NCBI RefSeq assembly: GCF_000972845.2 | Contig: NC_040016.1 | Span: 12,110,701 to 12,174,700, forward strand | Reading direction: 5' to 3' | DNA from: Larimichthys crocea | Taxonomy: Eukaryota; Chordata; Actinopteri; Sciaenidae | Length of the DNA stretch: 64,000 bases | In this document: in pieces, positions 1 to 14,360 of the stretch | Layout of the letters: every line of letters begins with the position of its first letter | Numbering within the stretch: the first letter of the stretch is position 1 | Program-made: the position numbers and the translations under genes | Notes under the pieces: model-generated | The model's input: the letters and a program-made list of their open reading frames with translations, nothing else | Databases searched by the model: none | Told to the model about the DNA's origin: nothing

Positions 1-3000
1 GAGTCAATTTTCACTGCCGATTCTCTTAAAAGTAAGGTTTACAATATAAACAACCATAAGTAACCTAAGCTGATAATTTTGTCTTTTAGGGTTCTGAAAG
101 CAGCTACTGAGTGTGTTAGTGCAGGCTGAGTTATTAACCGTGATAAGGACCAAGAGAGCAAACAGAGGCTAAGACCAAAGGAATGTCCATTCAAAGCTTG
201 CAGGGATAGATCATCAACCCAGACTTCAAAAGAGTTGAAACACACACACATTTACAAAATACCAGGCTACAGTGCATCTTCCAAGCTAAACACTGAGTTT
301 TCCAAAAAAAAAGAAGAAAAAAAGTGAAATTTAACACAACCACAGCACGTTATATTCAGCGCTGTCACTTTTTTTTTTCCAGTAGTACATTAATTCCCAA
401 GTGAAGCTGAGGTCATGAGCAGACCTATTTCAAGTGAGACTTGTCAGATATCAGATGTATGATGATAATACAAAAGGTCACAGTTATGTAGGTGTATTCT
501 CTCTCTTTCTCTCTCTCTCATAAAAGACTGGACGAGGCTGGCTTCAGCTGCTGAGAACTCCTATATTTACTTTTAAACAAGGTCTGTAATCACATGCTAT
601 TTTAGTGCGTGGGGCTCTGCGAGGTTGTGACCCTTCAAAACAGAAGCCAGTCACGCCCGAGGTTAACTGCCCTCAAACTGTGGGAGAATGGCACCATATT
701 AACGAGTAATAGCTTGTTACGCTAATCCTCAGGCACATTTGAAAGTGTTTAACTTTGTTTTTTTTTCAGCCTCTGTAGTCCTCGGTGGAACACCTGGGCA
801 CAAGGTTAGCTCTGGGAGGAAAGCCAGACAAAGAAAGGCAGTCCTGTAATTGGACTAATTCTCAGGGACAATCTTAAGGTTACTCCAGCCTTTGCACTTT
901 CCCCCCCACGACAGTCTTTTTGTCCCATGTAATGGTTCGGTGATTGTCACGCCCGAACAAAGACTTCCATATCGGCTGACCGACAGTTTTCAGGGTTAAG
1001 ATCAGAAATTCAGAGATGTCCTCCACCTCTTTATTCTTTCAATAATTAGGAGCTGCTTCTGAGTTTGAACTCTAAAGCTTATTCTATTTCTAACTCTACA
1101 ACAATAGACCTCAGCAGTCAGATTTATGTGTGTATATAGTGCATGAGAGGAACCCTTTGTCTTTCATATCAAAGCGTAGGTGTCCTTTTGACTTCTCTCA
1201 CAAAAGAGAAACTATTACAATCATAATCTTGCTTGTATTGCCAGATATATTACACCTTTCTCTAGATTTTTAGAGGCATAACAAACCACAGTTTATTCTT
1301 TATTAATCTTATCTATATATATATATTCTATACTATGTGGAGACAGAGCAAAGTGCCTCAGACAAGTCTTGCTGCAATCAAGTCTCAGCAATCGATGAAC
1401 TGCTGAAAGCTTATCCACAGCTAACCTGTCTGCTAGCACATGACCCCTTGTTACCTTGTATAGATCTGTAGTCTGGCCACTGGCATCCAAGCAAAACCGA
1501 CAGACAAGACGTTCACTTGCAACAATCTCACAGATGTAAAAAGGTCACCGTGAGCTTTTTAGACACATATCGTCTAGCTGCTTCGATCATCTTGTCTCCC
1601 TCGAATAAAGGTGAACAAGCTGGATGTAACCAGCCACTGTGATTTGCTAATCACCGGGGAGATGGTAAATGCATTCAGTCCATGAGCACGTTGTTCTCAT
1701 CGCCCAGATACCCCCCTGTTTTTCAGCTACAACAGTAATGTCATTAATTAGCTGTATCATTGGGCCACATTACATGTTATGGCGCATTATATTACATGCA
1801 TCGTCAGAGATGTTAAACATAATGAGACGTGTTGTACACTGAAACATACTTCTCAGATTACCTCGATATGATCATTAGTTTGTGAATAAATTATTCCGCT
1901 GTATTAGTCATTCATAAAAATGACAATAATAATTATATGTAGTGTGATGTGAGTGTCATGAACATTTATGTGAGATACATTATTGGGCAAATATAGAGAA
2001 GGATTGAGAAGGATTTCTGGATTTATTTGAATTATTTAAATGACTTTTTTTTTAAATATCCAGTTTCATTTTTAATGGGTTTTCCTGATCAAATTGTTTT
2101 TTTGGTTTTTTTATTGTGCCAGATGCTTCTTGTTGACTTATCAGTCTAATGTGTTTCGGTATGCATCGGGCTTTTCAGGTGCTTTATGTATCTGTTGATT
2201 ATAGTTCTCACACCCTTGCGTGACATTTGAAAGAAGAAATGAGTCAAACATATTTACATTTATGTAACAAGCTATTTCGCTCTTAGTAATACTCTTACAG
2301 CTATCTGAAACATGAATCATCCACATTCTGCTCATAGTTTTGTCATTTTAAACAAGCCGAGGTGAGATACAGATGGACATTTCTCTTTCTTCTTTAAATT
2401 CCCTGAGCCATGGGGCTTAAAGAGTATTACAAATTTATTTGATTTCTGTCATGTGTTAGAAGGGAAGTAGTTAAGACAAGAGAGGAAAACAACAAGCAAT
2501 GTTAGGGCCGTGAAAGAAAAGTATTGTAACAAGTTACAGCTTTGGGAAAGAAGCGACATGGCAACATTTCATCAAACTAAACAATGAGTGATGAAACAAA
2601 CAGAGAGCAACACGAGTTTGTTGGTTTCCCACGAAAAGCAAATAAGCTTTGCACCGGCTGAAGTCCATTATAAACCATCTGAACCACTCACATACACTTC
2701 TTATCCTCTTCTACCTACCAGCTGTGCTTGTTTACTTCTTTCCCAGCAGATAATCATCATCTGTACGTGAGGGTAACAAGTTTGTCACAGCCACTCACTG
2801 TCCCTCTTCTACATGCATTCCATTTCTGAGAAATTATAGATAGAAGAATTCATATATACATGTCTTTTGGTCACGTTGCTGCTCATTCGTACATAGAGTG
2901 CAGTGCTTGGATGCACGTTTGCTCTCTTGGTATGAATAACACATACGCAAAAGTCGTACCTGTTGGATACAGTCAGTAGTCCCCTCCTTTTTCCCCATTA

Positions 3001-3123
3001 TCTCTGTTGGAGAATGTCAGGGTGCAGAAAAATGTTTCCACAGAGTAATGTGTGGTGGCTGTGGCACGCAAGCCTGCAGCAGTTATTACAATACTTTGCT
3101 ACTTTCTCCCTGATGCTGCCGGT

Positions 3124-3149
3124 GGGGGAGGGAGGGAGGGAGGGGGGGG
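3124..3149 (+). repeat. G-run cluster with G-quadruplex form
   Basis: gggggagggagggaggga followed by gggggggg: five G-runs of three or more with one-base A spacers on the plus strand. Confidence 0.8.
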
Positions 3150-3238
3150 TTAGTGCATCCCAGCAACCCCTGCTCTGCAGGATACATGCTGTCAAACTAT
3201 GATTATTCAGGAGAGAGAAACAGAAGGCGACAGCTCCA

Positions 3239-3490
3239 GTGCTAAATATAGTGTCCTTCCTGCCTGTTTCTTTCTCTTTTTATCTCTCTCTCTCTCCTCC
3301 TCGTCCTCCTCCTCTGCCTTTACTCTACACTCACACCCTCTCTATTTTGCTTGCTGATAAGAGGTTGGCAGTGCGAGGTGAGGGAGGAGAGCACCCAGGA
3401 TGCCGCCCACAGCAGCAGGGAGCGCATCGTTTTAGCACGCTCAAAAGGCGAAATGTCTCTCCAAAGTGCCGAGACTTTTCTTGAGAGAAA
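3239..3490 (+). other. Possible 5' untranslated exon (weak)
   Basis: A long pyrimidine tract (tctctc, cctcctcgtcctcc) is followed by a more GC-rich patch with CAGCAGCAGGG. The patch ends at a strong donor, gagagaaag|gtgagg, at 3490. A short frame MSLQSAETF opens at 3452. Its phase at the donor does not match the first sema3f exon, so it cannot be the leader exon. It could be an untranslated exon of sema3f, or nothing. Confidence 0.15.
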
Positions 3491-5116
3491 GGTGAGGCAG
3501 CATGGGAAAGTATAAGAGAGGAGTGGGTGGATATAAGTAAAAACATTTTTGTGAGGGCAAAGAAGGGTTTTACACACCAGCTCAGCTAACATGCAGAAAG
3601 TGCGGCACTAACTCAGATGGCAGGCTTCAAAGGAAATAAAATGACTCCATCATGTAGTCTTTTTAAGTCATTTTCACTCAATAAACTGCTGGCTCCCCAC
3701 CTTTTAATGATGTCACAGAGAGACATTCATATACAAATCATCGCTTCCAGAGAAAGGCTCCAGATTGAAAACAGTTTGCTGCAATTTGAATATTTTTTTT
3801 CAGAGCTGGCAAGCAGAGCCCATGCCTAAGCACTTATTAATGCTGGAAGCTCCCTGTGGTGATAAAAATGCAACACATCCAAATGAAACCGTAATCACTC
3901 TGCTATTTATTATTCCGCTCCTTAGCTATTAGGCATTTTAATCATAGATTTAATTATTTGTTCTGGGGAGGGGCAGGCTCATCCAGCTTCAGAAAAAGCT
4001 TCTGAGACACGGTGAAGCTCCAAACAAACAGTGGAAGCACGACGTCTTTACAGTTTTGGGTTGAGTTAATGTAGTTTGACAACAGTTTGGTTCAAGACTA
4101 AAACTGAGACCTCTTGAGTCTGTGTGTTTTGTTTTTTTCACCTTTGCATTCGCATTTTATTTCCTCCCAATTATCTAAAGGTTTATCGTATGGTTGTTAG
4201 TTTAAGATCGTTCAACTTTTGTTGTACTTTTTTTCTGCATTTTGACTACTACAGTACCCATGAACGCTAGTCACAATGGCTTACAGAGACAAAGTGGCTT
4301 CATCATTGCAACTGGAGAATAAATAAAACACTTTGCCACAGTTGCTGAATTAATTCAACAATAACACAGAATATAAGACTAGCTTTCGCTGACTGTTGGT
4401 ATCACGCATTCCTGGATTTTAAGCTCCGCGATTAGACGTTTCTAACTGAAACACTGAGTTGTGTCTTTTAACTTTTTAATCAAAGAAGCAGTGATTTTCT
4501 GAACAAAGAAAGCATCTGATACCTGCAGTAAACTATCATTCACATGCTCGATGGGTAGACCTGTCTGCTGTGTAAAGAGGGGCAACACTCAGCAGGGGGT
4601 GAAAGACAGCCTCCCTATGATGAATGTGTGTCATTGAATGTGTGACAGACCACGTACATCCCAGTGTGTGTTTGTGTCTCTATGGTCCGTGCTACAGACA
4701 GTGTTTGAGATTGAAATGTGACAGACAGGATAAAAATAGGCGGAAGCCACCGAGGTACATCAAACCGATGTAATCTTTTTTTATCTCATGCTTGAGGGTC
4801 TTGATTGGCTTGTGCGGTTAAAGTGGTTACTGTAGCCTTTGTAATTGTTTCTGAGCACTTCACGGAGCTCATAATTCTTGAGGAGCGATTTTAATCATTA
4901 TCAGAGATTATTATGCAGACTGTGATCAACCTCGCCACCTGCAGAAGAAGAGCCGGAGGGTGGGGGAGTTGAGGGGGACGACAGTTGTTGTTTTTTTGTG
5001 GTTAGAGAGCAAAATGGCTTTTACAAGAAGTGGTTTTCTTGAGATTCAAAGTGACAGAGAGGAATGGGAGAGAGTCTTTTTATATTCATGTCAAGTCCAT
5101 GTGGTTGTGTCTGCAT

Positions 5117-5119
<3 letters not shown>

Positions 5120-5157
<38 letters not shown>

Positions 5158-5166
5158 GTGTGTGTG
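5120..5166 (+). repeat. (TG)n microsatellite
   Basis: About 23 TG units with one cg interruption. Confidence 0.95.
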
Positions 5167-8100
5167 CTCACATGCTTGCAGAGCTTCTGTAAAGAGCTAT
5201 ATATGACACTGCTTTGGTTTGGTTGCCATAGCAGCGTCTACCTGTCACTCCTCACAAACAGAATCGGGGTTCGAATGATTCTCTCCGCAGAGGAGAGGTG
5301 GGATGCAATCACAGCGATCGTGCTTATTTCCCCTGATGTCTGCTGTCTCGTCTGCTCTCAGGAAATCCTAAAGTGAAGCAGCGTTGGAGGCTTGGAGGCT
5401 TAGTTGAGACAAATGAGAAAATACATCTGCTAAAAAAATCGACTTTGATAAGGCTGTGCTGTGGTCTGTTTGAAAGCGTTGTTGGGTTTTATGGGATTGG
5501 ATTGGTTTCTCAATGTGGAGGCTTGACCCGACTGGACGTCCTCTCCAGATGTGGCCAAGGTGTGGGAGTCCTCAAGGGGGGGGTTTGCAGCCCAGACTGA
5601 AATTAAGGAGACAGCGGGTCAAGGGCACCTTTCCACTTGTTTACTCAGACAGCTATCATTCATTATCATTTGTCTGTCAGTGTTGGTGTCCTGTTACTGC
5701 TGCATTGACCTCGCTCATATGGTGGCTAGTGTGAACACTTGTGGTGGGAAACTCACTTAGGATACAAACTCTGTCCTATAGCTAGATGAATATGAATGTG
5801 TGTGTGTGTGTGTGTGTTTGAGTTCATATTGAGTGTTACTTTAACACATCTAAGACCTCAGATCAATAAGCAAAGCTACTTCTGTTTTGGCCTAGTTGGT
5901 GCTATATTTTCATTCTTTGATATTTAATACTAAGAACACAACAGAAAATGTAATAAAAATAGAAAACAAGTACAAGGGTAGTAAAGTAATACTGTATGTC
6001 TGGCAGCAAAGGAACAATGTTGTAGTGCTTGAATTATGAATCGTTTAACTTATTTGTTAAATAAAGGAAAATTCATTGGCAACAATTTTATTCTGTTCGC
6101 CAAAGCGTTTTGGATGAAAAAACGAAACATCTCAAAACTCTGTTCCAGTAATTGAGATTTAACTTTCTCCAGACGTTTTACCACCTGCATGGATGAGATG
6201 AAACTTCACAGACAATAAATTCAATAACTGGCCACTCATTGAAGCGACTTATCGGGCAATAATACAAAACATTTGTTGGTTGTAGCTTCGCGATTATATG
6301 GATTTGTTGTGTTTCTCCGTATTATAACATTGTGAATTGAGTACTTTGGGGATATTCGCTGTTGTCCAGATAAAACAAGCAGTTTGAAGACATCACCTTG
6401 GACATTTTATCCTTCAAATGATATATAATCACAAAATATTTTAATTTATAACATCATGAGATGTATCTGTCAGTGTTTTCAGAGGTCACCGTGAAGTGAT
6501 AGAGCATAATGTGTTTTTGTAGTCAATATTAAAATAACGATTTATACTGTACTTGTTTTCCAGGGATCAGATGGGAGTTCAGTTGGCTTCTGTGTGAATG
6601 AGGTCACTGCCTTTGCTTTGTCAGATCAGGACAGAAACGGGGCAACAGTTTTAGTCAGTCAATCATTTTTTGATTAATTGTTTATTGATTCTTTGTAATT
6701 AGTTAAATATCTTTTGGTTGTTTGTGTGATGTAACAAGCTATTTTATTACTTATTTACCCTATATACACTATTTATTGAGTTAATCAACAGATAAATCAA
6801 TTATGAAGTAATTAATTGCAGTCCTGTTATAAAGGGAGGTACAGAGAGTTCATACTGTAGGAAAAGACAACTGTTTGGTCGTCTATCAGTGATAACAGGT
6901 GTGTTGGAAGAAGGAGAGTGGGGTTACGTCAGAAGAGGCAGGATGGAAGAGAGTTATCCGAGGAGCTATTGTTGGTATCATGTGTCTAAGGGGATTTTCT
7001 ACAGCCCCATCACAGTAATGGTGTCTGAATTTGACCTGAGTGACTACAGACTCGTTCTCCCCCCTATGGACAGAGACTGACATGTTGAACTTGAGGAGAT
7101 TGTCTTGCTCCAGCTCAGACATTTTCTAGGAGGAAAGGAGGACGAGCCAGAGACAGAGAGACAGAAAGACAGAGAGAGTCAGATAAGGAGTGCAAGAGTC
7201 GAAGAGAGGACTGTCAGGAAGATGGGGAGAGTGGAGGAAAATGTGAAGGGAGCAAGAGAGCAGACTCTGAGAGTGCTAATGGACTGCAGGGCATCAGTGT
7301 CAGGTTTGCTATCTCAGCCAGAACATGGATAGATGGAAGGATTTGAGAATGAGGAGCAGGAGAGGAGTGTGGGTGCACAAAAGGCGTACTCAGGACAAAT
7401 TGTGTGTCTGCTTCCCATTAGTCGTGGATGAGTGTCGGTTGAGATGGTTTACCTCAGACGGTGACTGCTCGGACTGTTCATCTCTGTGCCAATGCCCCGG
7501 CAATAACCTCGCACTGCAAGGTTCAAAGTTACAGTCAATGAAAAGTGCTGACTTCATTCACACTTACATATTGTCATACAGATTGTCTTAGAAGAAGTGT
7601 TGTAAGTTATTTGGCACCGGGGAACATTTGGACTTAAGCCCAAGGTGTGTTCTGAACCGTATCCATTCACCAATGATAGAAAACGACGTGAAGCTTAAGT
7701 ACAAATTCGTACAAACATTTCTTTTTGTGTTTATGTGATCAAAGTCAAAGTAGCTTGCACTGTGCCAGTTTGGCACAAGTTTTATGAGAAGTGCTTCCTT
7801 TCATAAATTAAAGGTCAAAGTTGCTTTTAGGCAGAAGCTGGGCAACCTCAAACACCCACAACCTCATGAATTTTTTTAGTTGTGGGGAGATTCAGACTAA
7901 GTCCATCAATCCTCTCAGTGTGTATAGTATATGTTGGATGGAGACCAAGAAGCTGTCTATGTGATTATGGGAGAAATTAGTCCTGTGGTTGAGCCTGACC
8001 ATGATTTTGTGGGAGGTTGCAGTAGTGGTGTCTCACTATTGGATTCTCATCCTGTTCCTGTCAGAGCTGTATTTCATCTTTTAGCTTCAGCCCTCTCCTG

Positions 8101-9983
8101 CTTTCATACGCTCTACATACATTCTCTCTGCAGGATGTATAATTGGTGAAAACTGAGCCTCTGTCAGATGCTAACATCATTACAAAGCCCACCTTCAAGG
8201 TTTGAGATGTAAATGCTTGGTAAATAGCAAAGCCTCCCTTGTCAGATTGATCTTGCTTCAATCGGATTTGTATTCCCCATGTTCCATTAGCTGATGTGGC
8301 TTCAGGCATGTAATGTATGAGTTTGAAGGTCAGACCTCTGAGTGAGATCACCCCCATGTGGACGAGAACCCCCTGAACTCATCTCGTCCTGGACGAACAA
8401 CAGAGGAGAACCGAGTGAAGGAGACAGGGCAGAATGTGGTGGAACATGAGGTTTCCAGGCCTTGTTTTCTGGGTTCATGCACTGATGGGCTTCCTGATAA
8501 TGTGTTGATTGTGGATGGGAGGAGATGGCCTCTCATCCCTGATCATTGTGGCGGTTGCATTGACGTGATGCCAAGATTTTTTTTCCATGCCTGCCCCATT
8601 CACGCCCCCTTTGCCTCCATGCTTTGTTAGTCAGCCCTGTTCTCAGGAACCCTCCGTAGGTGTCCCTAATGGTATGTTGGCAGTGTTGGCCATAGTATCT
8701 GTGCCATATGTGTGTGTCTGTGTGACTGCATACATATGTATGAATGAGAAATAGGAGTAAGGGCCTCCTATGTTGCTGTTGTTATTGTTGTTGTTGGTGT
8801 CGACGCCTCACTCATCCCTGTGAATGGACTGCTTGGTCTCAATAGAAGAGGGGCGTTTGTGTGGGCCGGGTCCATCATTCATTTACTTCATTCATGTCCC
8901 TGGGGAAGCGGAGGGGGAGTGGCATACAACACTGGCACGGCATTAACGCTCAAAGCATCTCTGTCTGTCCTTTTCCTCCCTCCGTTCACTCTCTCTGTCT
9001 CTCATCATTCTCGTCTCTCACTTTTCCTCCTCTTGGCACAAATGCTGAAACAGTCATCAGTCAAAGCTTGGCTATGATCCTGGGCTTTCATGTTCTGTAG
9101 GATTTCATGTTAGATGAATTGATGTGCTCCTCTGGACCATGTGCCTTGCTGCGCTACAATGATGGAAGACCACAGACAGCCCCTCAGAGAGCTTATAGGA
9201 AGCAGCACCTCCTGGCACAAACACACAGACACGAAACTTTTTTTCCACGCCTGACAGATCTAGTTTTAATGTGGTCGACTCAGATGAGACTCAAACAGAG
9301 GAAACAAAAAAAAAATGTCTTTTGACACTGGGAAGATCTCCAACCCAAACGATGCTTTATTCAAGTGTAATCGCATTGAGGAAGTATAAAAAGTTTGGAA
9401 TTCATTAGTCTATGGCTTTTGATTATACACAAGGATTGGTGCGCGGCGTGAAATTTACTTTTTCAACACAGCAGCCGGATTACACTGCGCTAGTAAACCA
9501 TCTATGCATGATTAATTAGTCACAAACCATTGCAATACATCATGAGCAAATTGAACAATAAAAACAATAGGAACTACACCACACTGCGTGCTGTGCTGTT
9601 TAACAGGATTGTTCCGTGTCACTAGAAGCCACATTGTTTTTGTAGTTGCAAAGAAATTGATTTGACAGATTAGCTTTTTACAAACTGTACTCAACACTGC
9701 TGTTGTAGTTTCTCTATTGAGAAACTGTAAAGAATTGTATCCATGCACACAGAAACACTGTGCAGCATTTCTAGGTACATCAAGTGTTAATTGAGTTTTG
9801 CTAAACATGTATTTAGTCCTACTGTTAAAACGAAATGTTTCATTATGACACTGTAATAGCTATACAATACACAACCAATAATTATTAATGTGGGTCGTTG
9901 TTTATGCTTTATTTACCATTTGCATTTATTTCATGAGTAAGGATGGGCTCAGGCCCCACATTGCTATATATTATGAGTTTCTT

Positions 9984-10277
9984 GAAGGTCCAGTCTGTAA
10001 CATTCTCTATTCTTATATCTCTATTTACAGAATGTGGCAGTCAAGGAATATAATATGCATAACTATGTTTTAATTAGAATATAATCACCTAAAAATAAGA
10101 AGAATTTTTACGTTTTTGTTACCTTTTATATCTACAGACACTTTGAGTCCTCGTCCATGCTGTGCAATTTGCAACAACCGTAGTTTCTTCTTCATACTTG
10201 AAATGGGCGAGTGCAGGGTGTTGCAATCAGCAACTACGCTGCTAGATTCCAATAAATCCCACACACTAGTCCTTTTA
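9984..10277 (+). mobile_element. Short non-autonomous DNA transposon (MITE), teleost family
   Basis: The left end gaaggtccagtctgtaa and the reverse complement of the right end (from cacacactagtccttttaa) form imperfect terminal inverted repeats. The interior phrases taatatgcataactatgttt, aattagaatataatcacct, and gcaactacgctgctagattcc match a roughly 300-bp family I recall as common in percomorph fish. It encodes nothing. The family identification is from memory. Confidence 0.6.
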
Positions 10278-13200
10278 AGTCCAACTCTGATTAAAACAGA
10301 TTATACGTTTCAAATAAAACGTTTATAATGTCTTAAAAAAACAGTGTCGGTTTGTAAAATCTATCTGTCTCAGTGCTGAATATCGTAAATCTGTCGTAAA
10401 ACACAGAGACTACTTTCATCATCAGTTCACAAAACAACAATCTACGTTTAAGCAGGGAATTATTGAGAAGGGAGTAGCTGCAAAGATCACTTCTGGGTTT
10501 GCCATAGAAATGTCATCACTGAATAAGTGTTTTACATCATGAGATGGACTGTCCTTGACTCACTTTTGGTATCACAGTAATCCTATGCTCTCATCCACCT
10601 GGCAGACTGAGTCTAAATAAAAGCCTTGGCACTATTACTATTGCAATGACGATCAAAAGATCATTTCTCAGCACTCCCAAGTCTTTCTTGTGTGAATGTT
10701 GCAAATGATTCACTAGTTCCTCAGATGATCATAACCAGACTGCTGGAAAAGCTACAAGAGAAAATATGGCAAGCAACAAACAAACAAGCCCTCAGCAGAA
10801 AAAAAAAAAAAACTTGTCTGCCGTTCAGATCTGATGAATGAAAAACAGATAATGAAGATAGGAGAAGGGAGTGTGAGAGAGAGCATTCGCCAAAGGAAAA
10901 AGTCTCTCTCCATTCCTGGAGAGGATCAGTCTGTGTTTGGTTGCCTTATCTGTGCAGAGCGGATGGCTAAGCACTGATTTATGAGAAGGTATGACAGTGT
11001 AAGATAAGAGGGTTTTTAGCCTCCATGTGTCTGTGCAATCACCGGCCTCCTTCAACACCCCATGCGAGCATGGATGGAGGGACTGTGACCAAGGTTTCCC
11101 ACTGTCACGCATGTTGTCTCCCAACTGATAAGACTCTTACCTTCCTCGCAGTTTTTTTTCTCTCTTTATATTTATATCTCGCTATCTCTCTCCCATTCAC
11201 CAATCAAAGCATCTACTTCCAGGTAATACATTCTTTTGTCAAAACCATCTGAGCATCTCCCATCTGGAAGTTAAAAGTACAGACGTGTAGCATTCATCAG
11301 TGTCAGCCCGAAGCCAAATACCTTTAAATTCCGACTGAAACACTGCTGCCATGGTTTTAAATGTGTTGCATCATGAGTGTTAAGCGCTTGGAAAGGTTAT
11401 TTCAACATTTCTTATCGGTGTTATTTATGTGCATACTAAATCTCACTGAGAACAAGAACTGCCAGCAATAACATGCCAGAGAAATCACAGCCATTTTTCT
11501 GATTTGCTTTCGGTATTTGGGTGCATAGCCTGTAATCTAAACAGTGGGCAATCTTATTTGCCCATTTCATGCCTGGTGTGCAATAATTGCTGTGTAGTAT
11601 TGACATGAAGCGTTTATGTGAACAAGAGGCCATGGTTGTGGGTTATGTAGGGCAGGCATGTCACCTTATATTGTGTGTTTGTTTTTTTTTAATGAGTTTA
11701 TCCCTTAACATCTGGCACAAGTTTTGCTACTGCCTACTTTGTCTGAAAAACCCAACAATTACATTTAAGAGGCTTATTATTAATAATATGAATATATTGC
11801 TCATTGAAGCCGTTCAAATATTTTTTCCCCGCTGGCTCTAAGCAGCCACACTCAATGACCCTTCTGGTCACGGGTGAGAAGAAGGTTACAGGGTCACGGC
11901 GTAGGATGTCCCATCTGTCCATCAAACATGAAAGACTCCAAATCAACAAGCGCTGGTGTTTTAAATGGGAGGGGTGAGTGCGTCAGTCAGCGTGGGGAGT
12001 AAAAAAGGCTGTGGATTACACAGACAGACAGTAATCTATAGGTCTGTCAGCCTGTCACTCAGCCTGACCTTGGGTAGCTTTGCTTTAATTGCAGCCTGGG
12101 ATGAGAGAGTGGGGCCCGCCTTTAGCAGACAATTCACATTATCCATTAAAGATGTAATGGCTGCCAACATGTTTCATCTTGAATGGCATTTTTTTGGTTT
12201 CAAAGCACACGTTTAACCTATTGGAATGAAAAATGGTCGTTTGTTTTTTTTTAGCCTGTAATTATTTTGTGTGAAGAAGGCCCCTCATTCTTTAAGCAAT
12301 TCAGTTCCACATGCAGCATTCCTCCTAAAGTTGGTTCTTCCTTTTTTGGGGGGTGGGTGGGTACATGAACAAACATAACTCCAAGGCACTATGGTGGTCT
12401 GAGCTGACTGCTGCCCTGTGAGATTACACTTCAGTACTGCACCTGCTCGCTGGTGGCTGCAGCTGTGCGATGTACGCCTCCCTTCACACCTCTGATAAGC
12501 CCAGCTATCACCTTGTCAAATTATCATTTTCACAGAGAGCCTTCGACATTGAAACAAGACAGGTGGCCTATGATAATAGAATTTCAAAAGTGGGAAAAAA
12601 AATAACTTATAGAACATTTGGCTTCTTGTTAAAACTTATAAATTTGAAACACAAATCTGACTTTTCTTTTTACTGCAGTCATTACCGTTGGAATATGTTC
12701 CCAAAGCCAACTATTTCCATAACGATGCTTTTCGATGCATTTCCACTGTCTGCTTCTCTCTTTGCTCTATCTCCATCCTTTTCCACTACCATCATCTCCA
12801 TCATACAGCTACTCTTCCACTTCCACAAAGATGAATACCCTTGACTGACGGTCATCATCCCCCACTTTCTTCACTCCTCTGCTCCCATTTTATACCAAAC
12901 AGACAGACAGACAGCAAAATGGACAAGTTAACATGGATGCTCTGTCACTCACAGCGTCCAGACAGCGTCATCTCACCAGTTGGTCTCCACACTCTCTTTT
13001 CATCCCACAGCTTTCACCAAACTTTCCTGCTGTGTTTCATTGAATGTCTGTGTGAGTATGAGTTGCATTAAATACTGCTGTCATAATAAAATAAAAACAG
13101 TTGTTGCTGCTGAAAGAGGCACATTCAAAAGATGGCTGTGATGAAAAGAGGCAGTGGGATACTGCCAGCTGCAGACTGGTCAGAATATCAGTTTGCAATG

Positions 13201-14019
13201 TCAATTCTTGAACACTGACCATTAAACTCACCACGCCATCAAAGAATCACTGAAGAGGAGGCTACTGGAATTCATACACACAAAAGGCCAGAGTCAGACA
13301 CACACACATAAATCTGCTGCTTGTTCTGGGAAGGATTCAGTGATGGTGTATACTTAGTATAAGATAAGCAAGTGTTGGGCTCGAACCCAAGAAGTGAAAC
13401 ACTAGCAAATAACATCTGTGGGCTTAAGCTGCTCTCACCCAGGTCATGAAAAGAAAACATAATATTGTTCCTGGGCTGCCCTCAAGTACAAACAGCTCAG
13501 GAGTTACCTGTAATAACTTGTCAGAGAATAGCTGCATATTTCTGTTTGAGAATATAAAGTCTGTGTATGTTGCCGGTTAATTTATTTTTCTTAGACAAGC
13601 ATGTGGTTGCAGAGCTTAAGCACAGTTTGTTCTTCGAGTGTAATTACCTTCAGAATATCTGCTGAAGTCAATGTTATATCGATCTGTTGGTTCGCCGCTG
13701 CAGTCGACCACTAATGGAATGGATTACTAAAGGAATGTTATGTTTGATCTGTTTGCAAAGGAGGGAGTGTTTATAAAATCTTGACCTTCTTACCTTCATG
13801 GAAGTATCAATAAACCAAGACTTGTAGTGGCAACTACCAAACTAGATATTTAGCTTTCATTGGATACCTCTTGTAAGCAAATGAGTTTATCTAGGAATGA
13901 TGTACTGTACTGAGAGACACATAGTCATGCTAGCAGATCTGTGCAGCCAATATCAACATGCTCACAAAGTGTTTTATTCATAAATCAGACTCATGTTTGT
14001 CTTGATGATTGTACTCGAA

Positions 14020-14360
14020 GGAAAGTTAAGGGATCATCAAAGTTATTACAATTCATCCTGAAGGGAACATGCATGTTTGACTGAAATTTCATTGTAATGC
14101 ATCCAAAGGTTGTGATTTTGCATATTATTAATATAACAGAATTATATTATTCTGTTGTAGAATAATAAAAGAAGGGGATCTCAGCCTCTCTGTGTAGAAA
14201 AGTTATTTTGTATTTGCAAAATTACAACACATATGTGATGATCGAGGTGTTAGAGGAAAAGTGAGATCGCCAAAATCGTTATGATTCATCCTCTGAAGAT
14301 CATGAATATATGTTGAGTATTTCATGACTATCCATTCAATAGTTGATGATATATTTTAGC
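14020..14360 (+). repeat. Two decayed units of a dispersed tandem repeat
   Basis: The phrases gggatcatcaaagttatta, attcatcctgaagggaaca and ggaaaagtgagatcgccaaa, attcatcctctgaagatca, ccattcaatagttgatgat recur with changes. They match the repeat at 34475-34975 in order and strand (rough form: retained gaggaaaagt..., attcatcctctggggaccatgaatgt..., aatttcatggcaatccatc...). Confidence 0.55.
14174..14195 (+). repeat. 22-base exact direct repeat, copy 1
   Basis: ggggatctcagcctctctgt plus gt, identical to 17347-17368. The flanks on either side do not match for more than a base or two. Confidence 0.7.

Larger units (their letters stand above)
1..9983. other. Non-coding stretch left of sema3f; no gene recognised
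   Basis: I found no ORF here with a recognisable domain, good splice sites or homology I know. The open frames are short, overlap on both strands, and include translated microsatellite. The stretch contains a polypyrimidine/GC-richer patch at 3239-3490 and G-runs at 3124-3149. Other simple repeats are (TG)n at 5120-5166 and a purine-rich stretch around 7130-7270 (AG-rich, translating to charged low-complexity peptide). It may be intergenic or sema3f 5' intron. I cannot decide from sequence alone. Confidence 0.5.

Noticed and set aside
3452..3490. ATG followed by a short frame and a strong GT donor, considered as the sema3f leader exon
   Set aside because: The peptide is not hydrophobic and the donor is in phase 0, whereas the first sema3f exon needs phase 1. 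The phase-1 frame contains a stop.
4960..5376. 138-codon open frame with a Val/Cys repeat
   Set aside because: Its centre is a translated (TG)n microsatellite; the rest has no recognisable features.
12470..12844. 124-codon open frame with a hydrophobic stretch near its end
   Set aside because: There is no donor after the hydrophobic run and no similarity I recognise. The composition is that of ordinary pyrimidine-rich DNA.
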